This document shows positions 18,652 to 28,057 of a stretch of DNA of 36,650 nucleotides, one piece after another. Position numbers and translations under genes: made by a program. Position 1 is the stretch's first letter, and the number at the start of each line of letters is the position of its first letter. This DNA comes from Pseudomonas sp. ACM7 (GTDB lineage: Bacteria > Pseudomonadota > Gammaproteobacteria > Pseudomonadales > Pseudomonadaceae): positions 3,804,280 to 3,840,929 of the forward strand of contig NZ_CP024866.1 in NCBI RefSeq assembly GCF_004136015.1, written 5' to 3'. The notes under the pieces are model-generated. The model searched no databases, was not told where the DNA came from, and saw nothing but the letters and a program-made list of their open reading frames with translations.

Positions 18652-20089
18652 CGTGTCCTCCGGCCTGCTGTCTTGATGGCAGGTTCTTGAACGCGGCCAG
18701 CGCCCGTTGGCGCGAGGTGCTTAGGTTGACGATTGGCGACGGATAATCTGCCACGCCGAACAACCCACCAAGGTTGGCCGGGTTGTGCACGTCCTTTTTG
18801 TTCAGCCCGGCCAGTTCCGGCAGCCAGTGCTTGATGAACACGCCTTCGCTGTCGAATTTTTCCGACTGGCTCAACGGATTGAAAATCCGGAAGTAGGGCG
18901 CCGAGTCGGTGCCAGTAGACGAGCTCCACTGCCAGCCACCGTTGTTCGCCGCGAGGTCGCCGTCGATCAGGTGCCGCATGAAAAAGCGCTCGCCTTCACG
19001 CCAGTCAATCAGCAGGTTTTTGGTCAGGAACATCGCCACGACCATGCGTAGTCGGTTGTGCATCCAACCGGTTTCGAGCAATTGGCGCATGGCCGCGTCG
19101 ATGATCGGCAGGCCGGTGCGGGCTTCTTGCCACGCCAGCAGTTCTTCCGGGGCGTCGCGCCAGGCCAGGGCTTCGGTTTCCGGGCGGAAAGCACGGTGAC
19201 GCGAGACCCGTGGGTAGCCCACCAGAATGTGTTTGTAGAACTCGCGCCACAGCAGTTCGTTGATCCAGGTCACCGCGCCGACCTTGCCGCTTTCGAACTC
19301 CCCTTGATTGCTTTGCAGGGCAGCGTGCAGGCATTGGCGAGGGGAAATCACCCCGGCGGCAAGATAAGCCGAGAGCTGACTGGTACCCGGTTTGGCCGGG
19401 AAGTCTCGCTCGTTTTTGTAATAGTCAATCTGGGCGTCGGCGAAGGTGTCGAGACGGCGCCGGGCTTCGGCTTCACCGGCAGGCCAGAGTGTGCGCAGGC
19501 TGAGGATCGGCGTTTTGAAACCTTCAACGCTTGATGGGATTTTGTCGCTGCCGATAGCAAGTGGCACCTGAACCGCGGGTGCGACGACCAGCCCTGGTAA
19601 CGACGCGCGCAGACGGTCGTAGCAGGCTTTGCGGAACTGGCTGAAGACTTGAAAGTAAGTGCCGGTCTTGGTTAGCACGCTGCCCGGTTTGAACAGCAGT
19701 TGATCGAGGTAGCTATAGAAGTCGATGCCATGGGCCTTGAGCGATTCGCCCACGGCGTCATCACGACGGCTTTCATGAATGCCGTATTCCTCGTTGACGT
19801 GCACCGCGTCGATCTTCAATTGCTGACACAGTTCAAGCAGCACCTTCGGCGCTTCATCCCAGCGTGATGACGTGCGGATCAGCAAAGGAATATTCAGTTC
19901 GCCCAGCGTACGGCTCAACTCGCCAAGATTGCGCAACCAGAAATCCACTTTGCACGGCGCATCGTCATGCTCCAGCCATTGGTCCGGGCTCAGCAGGTAC
20001 ACCGCTACCGTCGGACCGCGAGCAGCGGCCGCCGAAAGGGCGGTGTTGTCATGTAGGCGCAAGTCGCTGCGCAACCAGATCAATTGCAT
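18644..20089 (-). CDS. phrB: Class I CPD photolyase
   Basis: 481 residues from the ATG at 20089 (MQLIWLRSDLRLHDNTALSA), the family N-terminus. It splits cyclobutane pyrimidine dimers with blue light through FADH-. The antenna-domain start HDNTAL is followed by the FAD-domain segments FPAKPGTSQLSAYLAAGVIS, TWINELLWREFYKH, WMHNRLRMVVAMFLTK and DGDLAANNGGWQWSSSTGTD, all intact. An in-frame ATG at 20110 forms TAATG with the merR stop and could be used through coupling, adding seven residues. Co-transcription with the LitR-type regulator fits light induction. Confidence 0.96.
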   Translation of the reverse strand: MQLIWLRSDLRLHDNTALSAAAARGPTVAVYLLSPDQWLEHDDAPCKVDFWLRNLGELSRTLGELNIPLLIRTSSRWDEAPKVLLELCQQLKIDAVHVNEEYGIHESRRDDAVGESLKAHGIDFYSYLDQLLFKPGSVLTKTGTYFQVFSQFRKACYDRLRASLPGLVVAPAVQVPLAIGSDKIPSSVEGFKTPILSLRTLWPAGEAEARRRLDTFADAQIDYYKNERDFPAKPGTSQLSAYLAAGVISPRQCLHAALQSNQGEFESGKVGAVTWINELLWREFYKHILVGYPRVSRHRAFRPETEALAWRDAPEELLAWQEARTGLPIIDAAMRQLLETGWMHNRLRMVVAMFLTKNLLIDWREGERFFMRHLIDGDLAANNGGWQWSSSTGTDSAPYFRIFNPLSQSEKFDSEGVFIKHWLPELAGLNKKDVHNPANLGGLFGVADYPSPIVNLSTSRQRALAAFKNLPSRQQAGGHDE

Positions 20090-20109
20090 GGTGGTGTCCG
20101 TACGTTTCA

Positions 20110-21051
20110 TTAAATTAGTCCACGCTGAACCAGGTCCTGATGGACGATTAACGGGTCTTCGGCCAAGAACAAATCAGCGATCTCAGTAGTTTTTACGGAC
20201 AACTCGGCGTGGTGGATGCATACCGTTGGTCCGGCAATCATTTTTGGGCAACTGACACCATTCAAAAGTTTCGGCAACTGCGAAAGGTTCATGGCTTTGC
20301 TGGAATACAGCAGTACGCCGCGGGCTTGCAGATGATCGACCGCCAGCGCGAGTTCGCCGGCGGGGAGTGGCCAGTCGAACACTTCCACCGGGCAATCGGC
20401 GCTGCTGATCAACCAGGCGGTCAGCCATAGGTGAGGTTCCAGTGGCAGGTCCGAGTGATTGATCAACAACAGTGGCGCGGTGCGTAACTGACGGTTGTTA
20501 TGGTAGATGCGTGCTCCAAATTTGCTGCGTAACCAGGAGTAAAAAAACACCCGCTCCATCTGCGCGCCGAACTGTCCTTGCCAGCGTTGTTCCAGTTCAG
20601 CCAGCAGCGGCATCAGCAGTTGTGCGCACAAGGTCCGTGGTGGATACAGCGCCATGGCCTGATTGACGGTGTCGTCAAGAGTGCGCTCGTTCAGTTGAGT
20701 GACCGCCTGCAGCAGCGTATGGCGCAGCACTTGCCAATCGTTTTCGACGGATTCGGTAAAGGCCTGGGGGGTGTCGAGTAGTTGCTTGACCTGGCTGACG
20801 GCCACGCCGCGGTTGAGCCAGGTGAGGATCGTCAGGATGCGTTGAACGTGTTCGGCAGAAAACAGCCGATGCCCCTTGGGCGTGCGTTGCGGCACGATCA
20901 GGCCATAACGCCGTTCCCAGGCCCGCAGGGTGACGGCGTTGACGCCGGTCTGCCGCGCGACCTCACGGATCGGCAGCCAGCCTTCGTCGAGGGCTTTCTT
21001 GAAGTCGGCGCCGAGGTCTTCGCTGGCGCTGGTGTCGAGTGGGCTTTTCAT
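20110..21051 (-). CDS. MerR-family regulator, LitR/CarH type without a full B12 site
   Basis: 313 residues. The winged helix-turn-helix IREVARQTGVNAVTLRAWER is at about 28-47, followed by RYGLIVPQRTPKGHRLFS. The C-terminal half resembles the B12-binding region of CarH/LitR but is degenerate. The W...EH helix reads W-QGQFGAQM-ER, so both histidines expected there are gone; an E-x-H survives in LEPHLWL but the following Gly is Leu. In P. putida, such class II LitR proteins (known from memory) sense light through a separate LOV protein. It probably represses the promoters at 22044-22117 and 23161-23194. Start at 21051 is 10 bases after the previous stop. Confidence 0.9.
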   Translation of the reverse strand: MKSPLDTSASEDLGADFKKALDEGWLPIREVARQTGVNAVTLRAWERRYGLIVPQRTPKGHRLFSAEHVQRILTILTWLNRGVAVSQVKQLLDTPQAFTESVENDWQVLRHTLLQAVTQLNERTLDDTVNQAMALYPPRTLCAQLLMPLLAELEQRWQGQFGAQMERVFFYSWLRSKFGARIYHNNRQLRTAPLLLINHSDLPLEPHLWLTAWLISSADCPVEVFDWPLPAGELALAVDHLQARGVLLYSSKAMNLSQLPKLLNGVSCPKMIAGPTVCIHHAELSVKTTEIADLFLAEDPLIVHQDLVQRGLI

Positions 21052-21061
21052 TGGATTGTCA

Positions 21062-22021
21062 TTAGATCGCGTTTCGCAGACTGAGATTTTCCGGATGCGG
21101 TTGCAGGTAAACCTGTTGCGCAATGTACGGATCCGGATGTTGGCGAAAGTAGTGTTTGAGCAGCGTCAACGGCACCACTAACGGCACGATGCCGTGGCGG
21201 TATTGCCCGATGACGTGCTGCACTTCCTGTTTGTCTTCAGGGCTGATTGCCTGTTTGAGATAGCCACTGATGTGTTGCAGGACGTTGGTGTGGCTGCGGC
21301 GTGTGGCGCATTTTTTCAAGGCCGTCATCAGCTCGCTGAAATAGCGTGGACCGAGTTCGTTCGGGTCGGTCTGGCCCATGTTGCCCAGCAGGGTGCCCAG
21401 GGTTTTGTATTGCACCGGGTTGTGGGCCATCAGCAGGTATTTGTAGCGCGAGTGAAAGTCCGTGAGGCCACGGCGAGTCAGGCCTTCACGCAACAACTGC
21501 TGCCAGGCGCTGTAGGCGAACACGCGGGTGAGGAAGTTTTCTCGCAGCACCGGGTCGTTGAGCCGGCCGTCTTCTTCCACCGGTAAATCCGGATGCAGCG
21601 CGCAGAACGTCTTGGCGTAGATGCCACGGCCACCTCCGTCCACCGGCGCGCCGTTGGCGTGGTAGACCTTGACCCGATCCAGGCCGCATGACGGGGATTT
21701 CTGCATGAAGATATAGCCGCAGAGGTCGACCAGTTCTGCGGCCATTTTCTGACCGTATTCGGCCAGTGGCCGGGTGACATTGAGTGTTGTGTTAACGGTG
21801 CCGACGGCTTCGGGATGTTGTGGATCACCCACCAGACGGATCGGTTCACGGGGAATGCCGAGGCCAATGGCGACTTCGGGGCAAACCGGGACAAAATCGA
21901 AATAGTCAGTGAGGGTGCGACTGCACAGCCGCGATTCCTTGTGCCCGCCGTTAAAACGCACTTCTGCGCCCATCAGGCAGGCGCTGATGGCGATCTTCGG
22001 TTTCACGGTGATGTGGGGCAT
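21062..22021 (-). CDS. rudS: TudS (DUF523)-DUF1722 fusion, RudS-like tRNA 4-thiouridine desulfidase
   Basis: 319 residues. The N-terminal DUF523/TudS domain carries the three cluster cysteines: C15 (ISACLMG), C47 (VPVCPEV) and C112 (KSPSCGLDRV). The C-terminal DUF1722 domain includes SRYKYLLMAHNPVQYKTLG. Fused TudS-DUF1722 proteins have been described as RudS enzymes that strip sulfur from s4U in tRNA, lowering UVA sensitivity. GAGG stands before the ATG at 22021. As first gene of the light-type operon with photolyase, its placement fits removal of the near-UV-absorbing nucleoside. Domain call is firm; substrate is transferred from the family. Confidence 0.88.
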   Translation of the reverse strand: MPHITVKPKIAISACLMGAEVRFNGGHKESRLCSRTLTDYFDFVPVCPEVAIGLGIPREPIRLVGDPQHPEAVGTVNTTLNVTRPLAEYGQKMAAELVDLCGYIFMQKSPSCGLDRVKVYHANGAPVDGGGRGIYAKTFCALHPDLPVEEDGRLNDPVLRENFLTRVFAYSAWQQLLREGLTRRGLTDFHSRYKYLLMAHNPVQYKTLGTLLGNMGQTDPNELGPRYFSELMTALKKCATRRSHTNVLQHISGYLKQAISPEDKQEVQHVIGQYRHGIVPLVVPLTLLKHYFRQHPDPYIAQQVYLQPHPENLSLRNAI

Positions 22022-22043
22022 CGGAGCACCTCGAATCTAAACC

Positions 22044-22117
22044 TGTACAGACTGTTCGGTCTGTACAACATAACTTCATCATAGATTCAAAGGTGTACAA
22101 GTCAAACTATTTGTATA
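22044..22117 (-). promoter_or_regulatory. Promoter with LitR-type TGTACA operators ahead of the photoprotection operon
   Basis: On the minus strand, TTGACT (22100-22105) and TATGAT (22078-22083) are 16 bases apart, a good sigma70-type promoter. TGTACAGAC (22044-22052) and GTCTGTACA (22059-22067) form a perfect 9-bp palindrome with a 6-base spacer just downstream of the expected start. TGTACAA (22094-22100) and TTGTATA (22111-22117) form a second, imperfect one over the -35. TGTACA-type half-sites are typical of CarH/LitR operators. Confidence 0.75.
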
Positions 22118-22153
22118 GGTTTTACCGTCGGCCTCCTACCGGATTGATGCGGT

Positions 22154-23215
<1,062 letters not shown>

Positions 23216-23336
23216 TTAGCGTTCTCGTTCTGACAGCTTGGCCTATTGTTAATCACAGAGCCTGCCCGATAACAAAGATCCCTGCTTATAAAAATAGACT
23301 AGTGATCAGGGTTAAACGCCACGCGAGGAAGTAGTC

Positions 23337-24239
23337 ATGCACATATTGCTGACCGGCGGTACTGGTTTGATAGGACGTCAGCTCTGCGGACTCTGGTTGA
23401 GTCAGGGGCATCGCCTGACGGTCTGGAGTCGCAAGCCTGAAAAAGTTGCGAAAATCTGCGGTGCCCAAGTGCGCGGAGTGGCCCGCCTCGAGGACATCGG
23501 CCAGGAGCCGGTGGATGCGATTATCAATCTGGCAGGCGCACCGATTGCCGATCGGCCTTGGACAACCAGACGCAAAGCGCTGTTGTGGAGTAGCCGCATC
23601 ACCCTGACCGAAACCCTGCTGGCCTGGCTCGAAACCTGTGAACAAAAACCGCAGGTGTTGATTTCGGGGTCTGCGGTCGGTTGGTACGGTGACGGGGGCG
23701 AGCGGGAATTGACCGAGAAATCGCCACCGGTCATCGATGATTTTGCCAGCCAGTTGTGCATCGCCTGGGAAGAAACCGCCCAGCGTGCCGAAGGCTTGGG
23801 CCTTCGCGTGATCTTCATTCGTACCGGGCTGGTGTTGTCGGCCGAGGGCGGCTTTTTGTCGCGGCTGTTGCTACCGTTCAAAGTGGGGCTGGGCGGGCCT
23901 ATCGGCAATGGCCGGCAGTGGATGCCGTGGATCCATATCAACGATCAAATCGCCCTGATTGATTTTCTTCTGCATCAGGAAGACACCAGTGGTCCTTATA
24001 ATGCCTGCGCGCCCAAACCGGTGCGCAACCGCGAGTTTGCCAAGACATTGGGTAGCGTGCTGCACCGCCCGACGTTCATGCCCATGCCGGCCTTGGCGTT
24101 AAAGGTGTGTCTGGGCGAGTTGTCATTGTTATTGCTGGGCGGCCAGAAGGCCGTACCGGCTCGCTTGCTGGACGCGGGTTTCACTTTCCAGTTCACTGAT
24201 TTGCGCGCGGCTCTGGACGACCTTTCCAGCCGCCTTTGA
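23337..24239 (+). CDS. TIGR01777-type NAD-dependent epimerase/dehydratase (YfcH-like)
   Basis: 300 residues. [15 protein letters not shown] at the N-terminus binds the dinucleotide. [37 protein letters not shown] and [17 protein letters not shown] are diagnostic of this YfcH/SulA-like extended SDR group. The final part carries a DUF1731-like C-terminal domain ([15 protein letters not shown]). Substrate is not known. GAGGAAG precedes the ATG. It lies 13 bases before hemH on the same strand, so the two are probably co-transcribed. Confidence 0.9.
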   Translation: MHILLTGGTGLIGRQLCGLWLSQGHRLTVWSRKPEKVAKICGAQVRGVARLEDIGQEPVDAIINLAGAPIADRPWTTRRKALLWSSRITLTETLLAWLETCEQKPQVLISGSAVGWYGDGGERELTEKSPPVIDDFASQLCIAWEETAQRAEGLGLRVIFIRTGLVLSAEGGFLSRLLLPFKVGLGGPIGNGRQWMPWIHINDQIALIDFLLHQEDTSGPYNACAPKPVRNREFAKTLGSVLHRPTFMPMPALALKVCLGELSLLLLGGQKAVPARLLDAGFTFQFTDLRAALDDLSSRL

Positions 24240-24252
24240 AATAGGACGTTGC

Positions 24253-25278
24253 ATGACCGATCACGCATTGCTTCTGGTCAATCTGGGCTCACCAGCCTCC
24301 ACCTCGGTGGCGGATGTGCGCAGTTACCTCAATCAATTTCTGATGGACCCGTATGTGATCGACCTGCCATGGCCGGTGCGACGTTTGCTGGTGTCGCTGA
24401 TCCTGTTCAAGCGCCCGGAGCAGTCTGCCCACGCCTACGCCTCGATCTGGTGGGAAGAGGGCTCGCCGTTGGTGGTGCTCAGCCGTCGCCTGCAACGGGC
24501 CATGACTGCCCAGTGGACCCACGGTCCGGTGGAACTGGCGATGCGTTACGGTGAGCCGTCGATGGAGTCGGTGCTGGTGCGCATGGCAGGGCAGGGGGTC
24601 AAACGTATTACGTTGGCGCCTCTGTACCCGCAGTTCGCTGACAGCACCGTGACCACGGTGATCGAAGAAGCCAAACGGGTCGTGCGGGAGAAGAATCTTG
24701 ACCTGCAGTTTTCGATTCTCCAGCCGTTTTACGATCAGCCGGAATACCTCGATGCGCTGGTGGCCAGCGCCAAGCCGCATCTGGCGCAGGAGCACGATCA
24801 CCTGTTGCTAAGCTTTCACGGATTGCCAGAGCGGCACCTGACCAAGATCGACCCTACCGGTCACCATTGCTTCAAAAGCGATAATTGCTGCCTGAACGCT
24901 TCGCCAGAAGTATTGGTGACCTGCTACCGCGCCCAATGCCTGCGCACGGCGTCCGAGTTTGCCAAGCGGCTGGGGCTGCCGGACGGCAAGTGGTCGGTGT
25001 CGTTCCAGTCGCGTCTGGGTCGAGCGAAATGGATCGAACCCTACACCGAAGCGCGCCTCGATGAGTTGGCTGGAATGGGCGTGAAGAAGGTACTGGTGAT
25101 GTGCCCGGCGTTCGTTGCCGATTGCATCGAGACCCTGGAAGAGATCGGTGATCGCGGGCGGGAGCAGTTCCGCGAGGCGGGGGGAGAGGAGTTGGTGCTG
25201 GTGCCGTGTCTTAACGACGATCCGCAGTGGGCGCGGGCGTTGAGCACCTTGTGTGAAAGAGCCCCGTTGGCCCTTTAA
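24253..25278 (+). CDS. hemH: Ferrochelatase
   Basis: 341 residues. HemH inserts Fe2+ into protoporphyrin IX, the last step of protoheme synthesis. [12 protein letters not shown] at the N-terminus, the metal/active-site His189 in [11 protein letters not shown], and [20 protein letters not shown] with the conserved glutamates are present. Free protoporphyrin is a strong photosensitiser, so closeness to the light-type regulon is suggestive, but no TGTACA operator is seen in front of hemH. It is convergent with uraA across a REP pair. Confidence 0.97.
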   Translation: MTDHALLLVNLGSPASTSVADVRSYLNQFLMDPYVIDLPWPVRRLLVSLILFKRPEQSAHAYASIWWEEGSPLVVLSRRLQRAMTAQWTHGPVELAMRYGEPSMESVLVRMAGQGVKRITLAPLYPQFADSTVTTVIEEAKRVVREKNLDLQFSILQPFYDQPEYLDALVASAKPHLAQEHDHLLLSFHGLPERHLTKIDPTGHHCFKSDNCCLNASPEVLVTCYRAQCLRTASEFAKRLGLPDGKWSVSFQSRLGRAKWIEPYTEARLDELAGMGVKKVLVMCPAFVADCIETLEEIGDRGREQFREAGGEELVLVPCLNDDPQWARALSTLCERAPLAL

Positions 25279-25300
25279 AAGCATCGTCGGATCGCCGCCC

Positions 25301-25376
25301 GGAGCCAGCTCGCTCTCACATTTGATCTTTGTGCTCACTGAAGATCCAGTGTGGGAGCGAGCTTGCTCGCGATGGC
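25301..25376. repeat. REP pair, one copy degenerate
   Basis: A good REP, GTGGGAGCGAGCTTGCTCGC followed by GATGGC, occupies 25351-25376. A decayed inverted copy, GGAGCCAGCTCGCTCTCACA, is at 25301-25320. They lie between the convergent hemH and uraA genes. Confidence 0.8.
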
Positions 25377-25405
25377 TATCTCACTGCAATAAAGACCTTA
25401 AGTCT

Positions 25406-26680
25406 TCAAAGCAACTGATCATTCGCCTTCTTGTGCTTCCAGCTGTCATTACCCGGCAGCAACAGGTTCAGCGCAATCGCCGTCACGGCGCACAGCGCGA
25501 TGCCTTTGAGGCCGAAGTCGTCCGGCCCTGTGCCGGTGCCGACCAGTACGCCGCCAATCCCGAACACCAGGGTCACCGAGACAATCACCAGATTGCGCGC
25601 TTCGCCCAGGTCGATCTTGTGGCGAATCAACGTGTTCATGCCCACCGCCGCGATCGAACCGAACAACAGGCACAGAATCCCGCCCATCACCGGCACCGGA
25701 ATGCTTTGCAGCAGCGCGCCGAACTTGCCGACGAACGCCAGGCTGATGGCAAAAATCGCCGCCCAGGTCATGATCTTCGGGTTGTAGTTCTTGGTCAGCA
25801 TCACCGCGCCGGTCACTTCGGCGTAGGTGGTGTTGGGTGGACCGCCGAACAAACCAGCCGCGGTGGTGGCAATGCCATCGCCGAGCAGGGTGCGGTGCAG
25901 GCCGGGCTTCTTCAGGTAATCGCGACCGGTCACGCTACCGACGGCGATCACGCCGCCGATGTGCTCGATGGCCGGGGCCAGCGCTACCGGAACGATGAAC
26001 AGAATCGCCTGCCAGTTGAATTCCGGCGCGGTGAAGTGCGGGATGGCAAACCACGGTGCGGCGGCAATTTTCGCGGTATCAACGACGCCAAAATAGAACG
26101 CCATCGCAAAACCCACCAGCACGCCGGAGATAATGGGCACCAGGCGGAAAATGCCTTTACCGAACACCGCGACGATCAGGGTGGTCAGCAGCGCTGGCAT
26201 CGAGATCAACATTGCCGTTTGGTAATGAATCAGCTCAGTGCCGTCGCCAGCCTTGCCCATCGCCATGTTGGCGGCGATCGGCGCCATGGCCAAGCCGATG
26301 GAGATGATCACCGGGCCAATCACCACCGGTGGCAGCAGACGGTCAATGAAACCGGTGCCTTTGATCTTCACGGCAAGGCCGAGGAAGGTGTAGACGAACC
26401 CCGCCGCCATCACGCCGCCCATGGTCGCCGCGAGGCCGAACTGGCCCTTGGCGAGAATGATCGGGGTGATGAAGGCAAAACTCGACGCCAGGAACACCGG
26501 CACCTGACGCCCGGTGACGATCTGGAACAGAATCGTCCCCAGGCCTGCGGTGAACAGCGCCACGTTCGGGTCGAGGCCGGTAATCAGCGGCATCAACACC
26601 AGGGCGCCGAAGGCCACGAACAGCATCTGCGCACCCGACAGCACCGTGCGCCAGAGCGGATCGTTGAACTCTTGCTGCAT
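25406..26680 (-). CDS. uraA: Uracil:H+ symporter (NCS2 family)
   Basis: 424 residues from the ATG at 26680 (MQQEFNDPLWRTVLSGAQML), with AAGGACG upstream; an in-frame TTG at 26686 is weaker. It is an inner-membrane protein with many hydrophobic segments. The NCS2 signature is seen in APAIEHIGGVIAVGSVTGRD (substrate-site Glu) and LFGGPPNTTYAEVTGAV. It follows upp by 2 bases, so uptake and PRPP-dependent salvage of uracil are made together. Confidence 0.95.
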   Translation of the reverse strand: MQQEFNDPLWRTVLSGAQMLFVAFGALVLMPLITGLDPNVALFTAGLGTILFQIVTGRQVPVFLASSFAFITPIILAKGQFGLAATMGGVMAAGFVYTFLGLAVKIKGTGFIDRLLPPVVIGPVIISIGLAMAPIAANMAMGKAGDGTELIHYQTAMLISMPALLTTLIVAVFGKGIFRLVPIISGVLVGFAMAFYFGVVDTAKIAAAPWFAIPHFTAPEFNWQAILFIVPVALAPAIEHIGGVIAVGSVTGRDYLKKPGLHRTLLGDGIATTAAGLFGGPPNTTYAEVTGAVMLTKNYNPKIMTWAAIFAISLAFVGKFGALLQSIPVPVMGGILCLLFGSIAAVGMNTLIRHKIDLGEARNLVIVSVTLVFGIGGVLVGTGTGPDDFGLKGIALCAVTAIALNLLLPGNDSWKHKKANDQLL

Positions 26681-26682
26681 GC

Positions 26683-27321
26683 TCAAGCGTCCTTCTGCTT
26701 GGTGCCGAAGATCTTGTCACCGGCATCGCCCAGGCCTGGAATGATGTAACCGTGTTCGTTCAGTCTCTCGTCAATGGAAGCGGTGTAGATGGTCACATCC
26801 GGGTGAGCCTTCTCAACGGCGGCAATGCCTTCAGGGGCAGCCACCAGCACCATCGCGCGGATATCCCGGCAACCGGCCTTTTTCAGCAGGTCGATGGTAG
26901 CGACCATGGAGCTGCCGGTGGCGAGCATCGGGTCGATGATCATCGCCAGGCGTTCGTTGATTTCCGGAACCAGTTTTTCCAGATAGGTGTGGGCCTGCAG
27001 GGTCTGTTCGTTGCGGGCCACGCCGACGGCGCTGACTTTGGCGCCCGGGATCAGGCTCAGCACGCCTTCGAGCATGCCGATACCGGCGCGCAGGATCGGT
27101 ACTACAGTAATTTTCTTGCCGGCGATTTTCTCGACCGACACAGTGCCGGCCCAGCCTTGGATATCGTAGGTTTCCAGCGGCAGGTCTTTGGTGGCTTCAT
27201 AGGTCAGCAGGGCACCGACTTCCTGAGCGAGCTCGCGGAAATTCTTTGTGCTGATGTCGGCGCGGCGCATAAGGCCAAGTTTATGACGGATCAGCGGATG
27301 GCGGATCTCGAGGATGGGCAT
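26683..27321 (-). CDS. upp: Uracil phosphoribosyltransferase
   Basis: 212 residues. Upp converts uracil and PRPP to UMP in the cytoplasm. N-terminal [24 protein letters not shown] and the PRPP loop [10 protein letters not shown] at 130-139 are intact, and the uracil-binding [12 protein letters not shown] closes the protein. The start at 27321 ([10 protein letters not shown]) has GGAG in front; a longer frame to 27345 is not needed. It is divergent from hpt, with the 15-C tract between them. Confidence 0.97.
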   Translation of the reverse strand: MPILEIRHPLIRHKLGLMRRADISTKNFRELAQEVGALLTYEATKDLPLETYDIQGWAGTVSVEKIAGKKITVVPILRAGIGMLEGVLSLIPGAKVSAVGVARNEQTLQAHTYLEKLVPEINERLAMIIDPMLATGSSMVATIDLLKKAGCRDIRAMVLVAAPEGIAAVEKAHPDVTIYTASIDERLNEHGYIIPGLGDAGDKIFGTKQKDA

Positions 27322-27469
27322 GGGAAAGGCTCCGGCGGCGGGCAAAAAAACCGGCCTAGATTAATCTATCCGAGGGTGTTGTCCTATAGACATACAGTAC
27401 GTTAGTCCACAAACGCTTGATCTGGCCTCGCTTGATGCGTACCTTTGCCCGCTTTTCCTGAATCCGCCA

Positions 27470-27484
27470 CCCCCCCCCCCCCCC
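27470..27484. repeat. Homopolymer run of 15 C directly upstream of the hpt ribosome-binding site
   Basis: Fifteen C in a row end one base before TGGAG, the hpt ribosome-binding site. The run lies between the likely promoter region and the start codon of hpt, so its length could change leader structure or spacing. Confidence 0.9.
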
Positions 27485-27495
27485 TGGAGAGCGCC

Positions 27496-28053
27496 ATGTC
27501 CGCTGATCTCGAGCATATCCGTCAAATCATGCGAGAGGCTGACTGCCTGTACACCGAAGCTGAAGTCGAGGCGGCCATCGCCCGCGTCGGTGCACAAATC
27601 AACGATCAACTGGCGGATTCCAACCCGGTGGTGTTCTGTGTGATGAACGGCGGGCTGATTTTCTCTGGCAAGCTGCTGACCTATCTGAACTTCCCGCTGG
27701 AAGCGTCCTACCTGCACGCCACCCGTTATCGCAACGAAACCAGCGGCGGCGATCTGTTCTGGAAAGCCAAGCCGGAAGTGTCGTTCATCGACCGTGACGT
27801 GCTGATCATCGACGACATCCTCGACGAAGGTCACACCCTGGGCGCGATCATCGACTTCTGCAAACACGCCGGTGCCCGCGCTGTGCACACCGCCGTGCTG
27901 ATCGACAAGGACCACGACCGCAAGGCTCGCCCGGACCTGAAAGCCGATTTCGTCGGCCTGCCATGCATCGACCGTTACATCTTCGGTTACGGCATGGACT
28001 ACAAAGGCTACTGGCGTAACGCCAACGGGATTTTTGCCGTTAAAGGAATGTAA
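27496..28053 (+). CDS. hpt: Hypoxanthine-guanine phosphoribosyltransferase
   Basis: 185 residues, the Pseudomonas length. It salvages hypoxanthine and guanine with PRPP. VFCVMNGGLIFSGKLL, the PRPP loop VLIIDDILDEGHTLGAI at 102-118, and the base-binding end FGYGMDYKGYWRN are visible. The ATG at 27496 has GGAG at 27486-27489. An in-frame TTG at 27445 would read through the 15-C tract as prolines; this is unlikely. Purine salvage faces the divergent uracil salvage pair. Confidence 0.95.
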   Translation: MSADLEHIRQIMREADCLYTEAEVEAAIARVGAQINDQLADSNPVVFCVMNGGLIFSGKLLTYLNFPLEASYLHATRYRNETSGGDLFWKAKPEVSFIDRDVLIIDDILDEGHTLGAIIDFCKHAGARAVHTAVLIDKDHDRKARPDLKADFVGLPCIDRYIFGYGMDYKGYWRNANGIFAVKGM

Positions 28054-28057
28054 GAAC

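Noticed and set aside
27445..27495. TTG-started extension of hpt reading through the 15-C tract as prolines
   Set aside because: The ATG at 27496 has a good ribosome-binding site and gives the normal family length; the extension has no family match.
27549..27554. TGTACA inside hpt as a further LitR site
   Set aside because: It is within coding sequence, has no partner half-site, and is not near a promoter.
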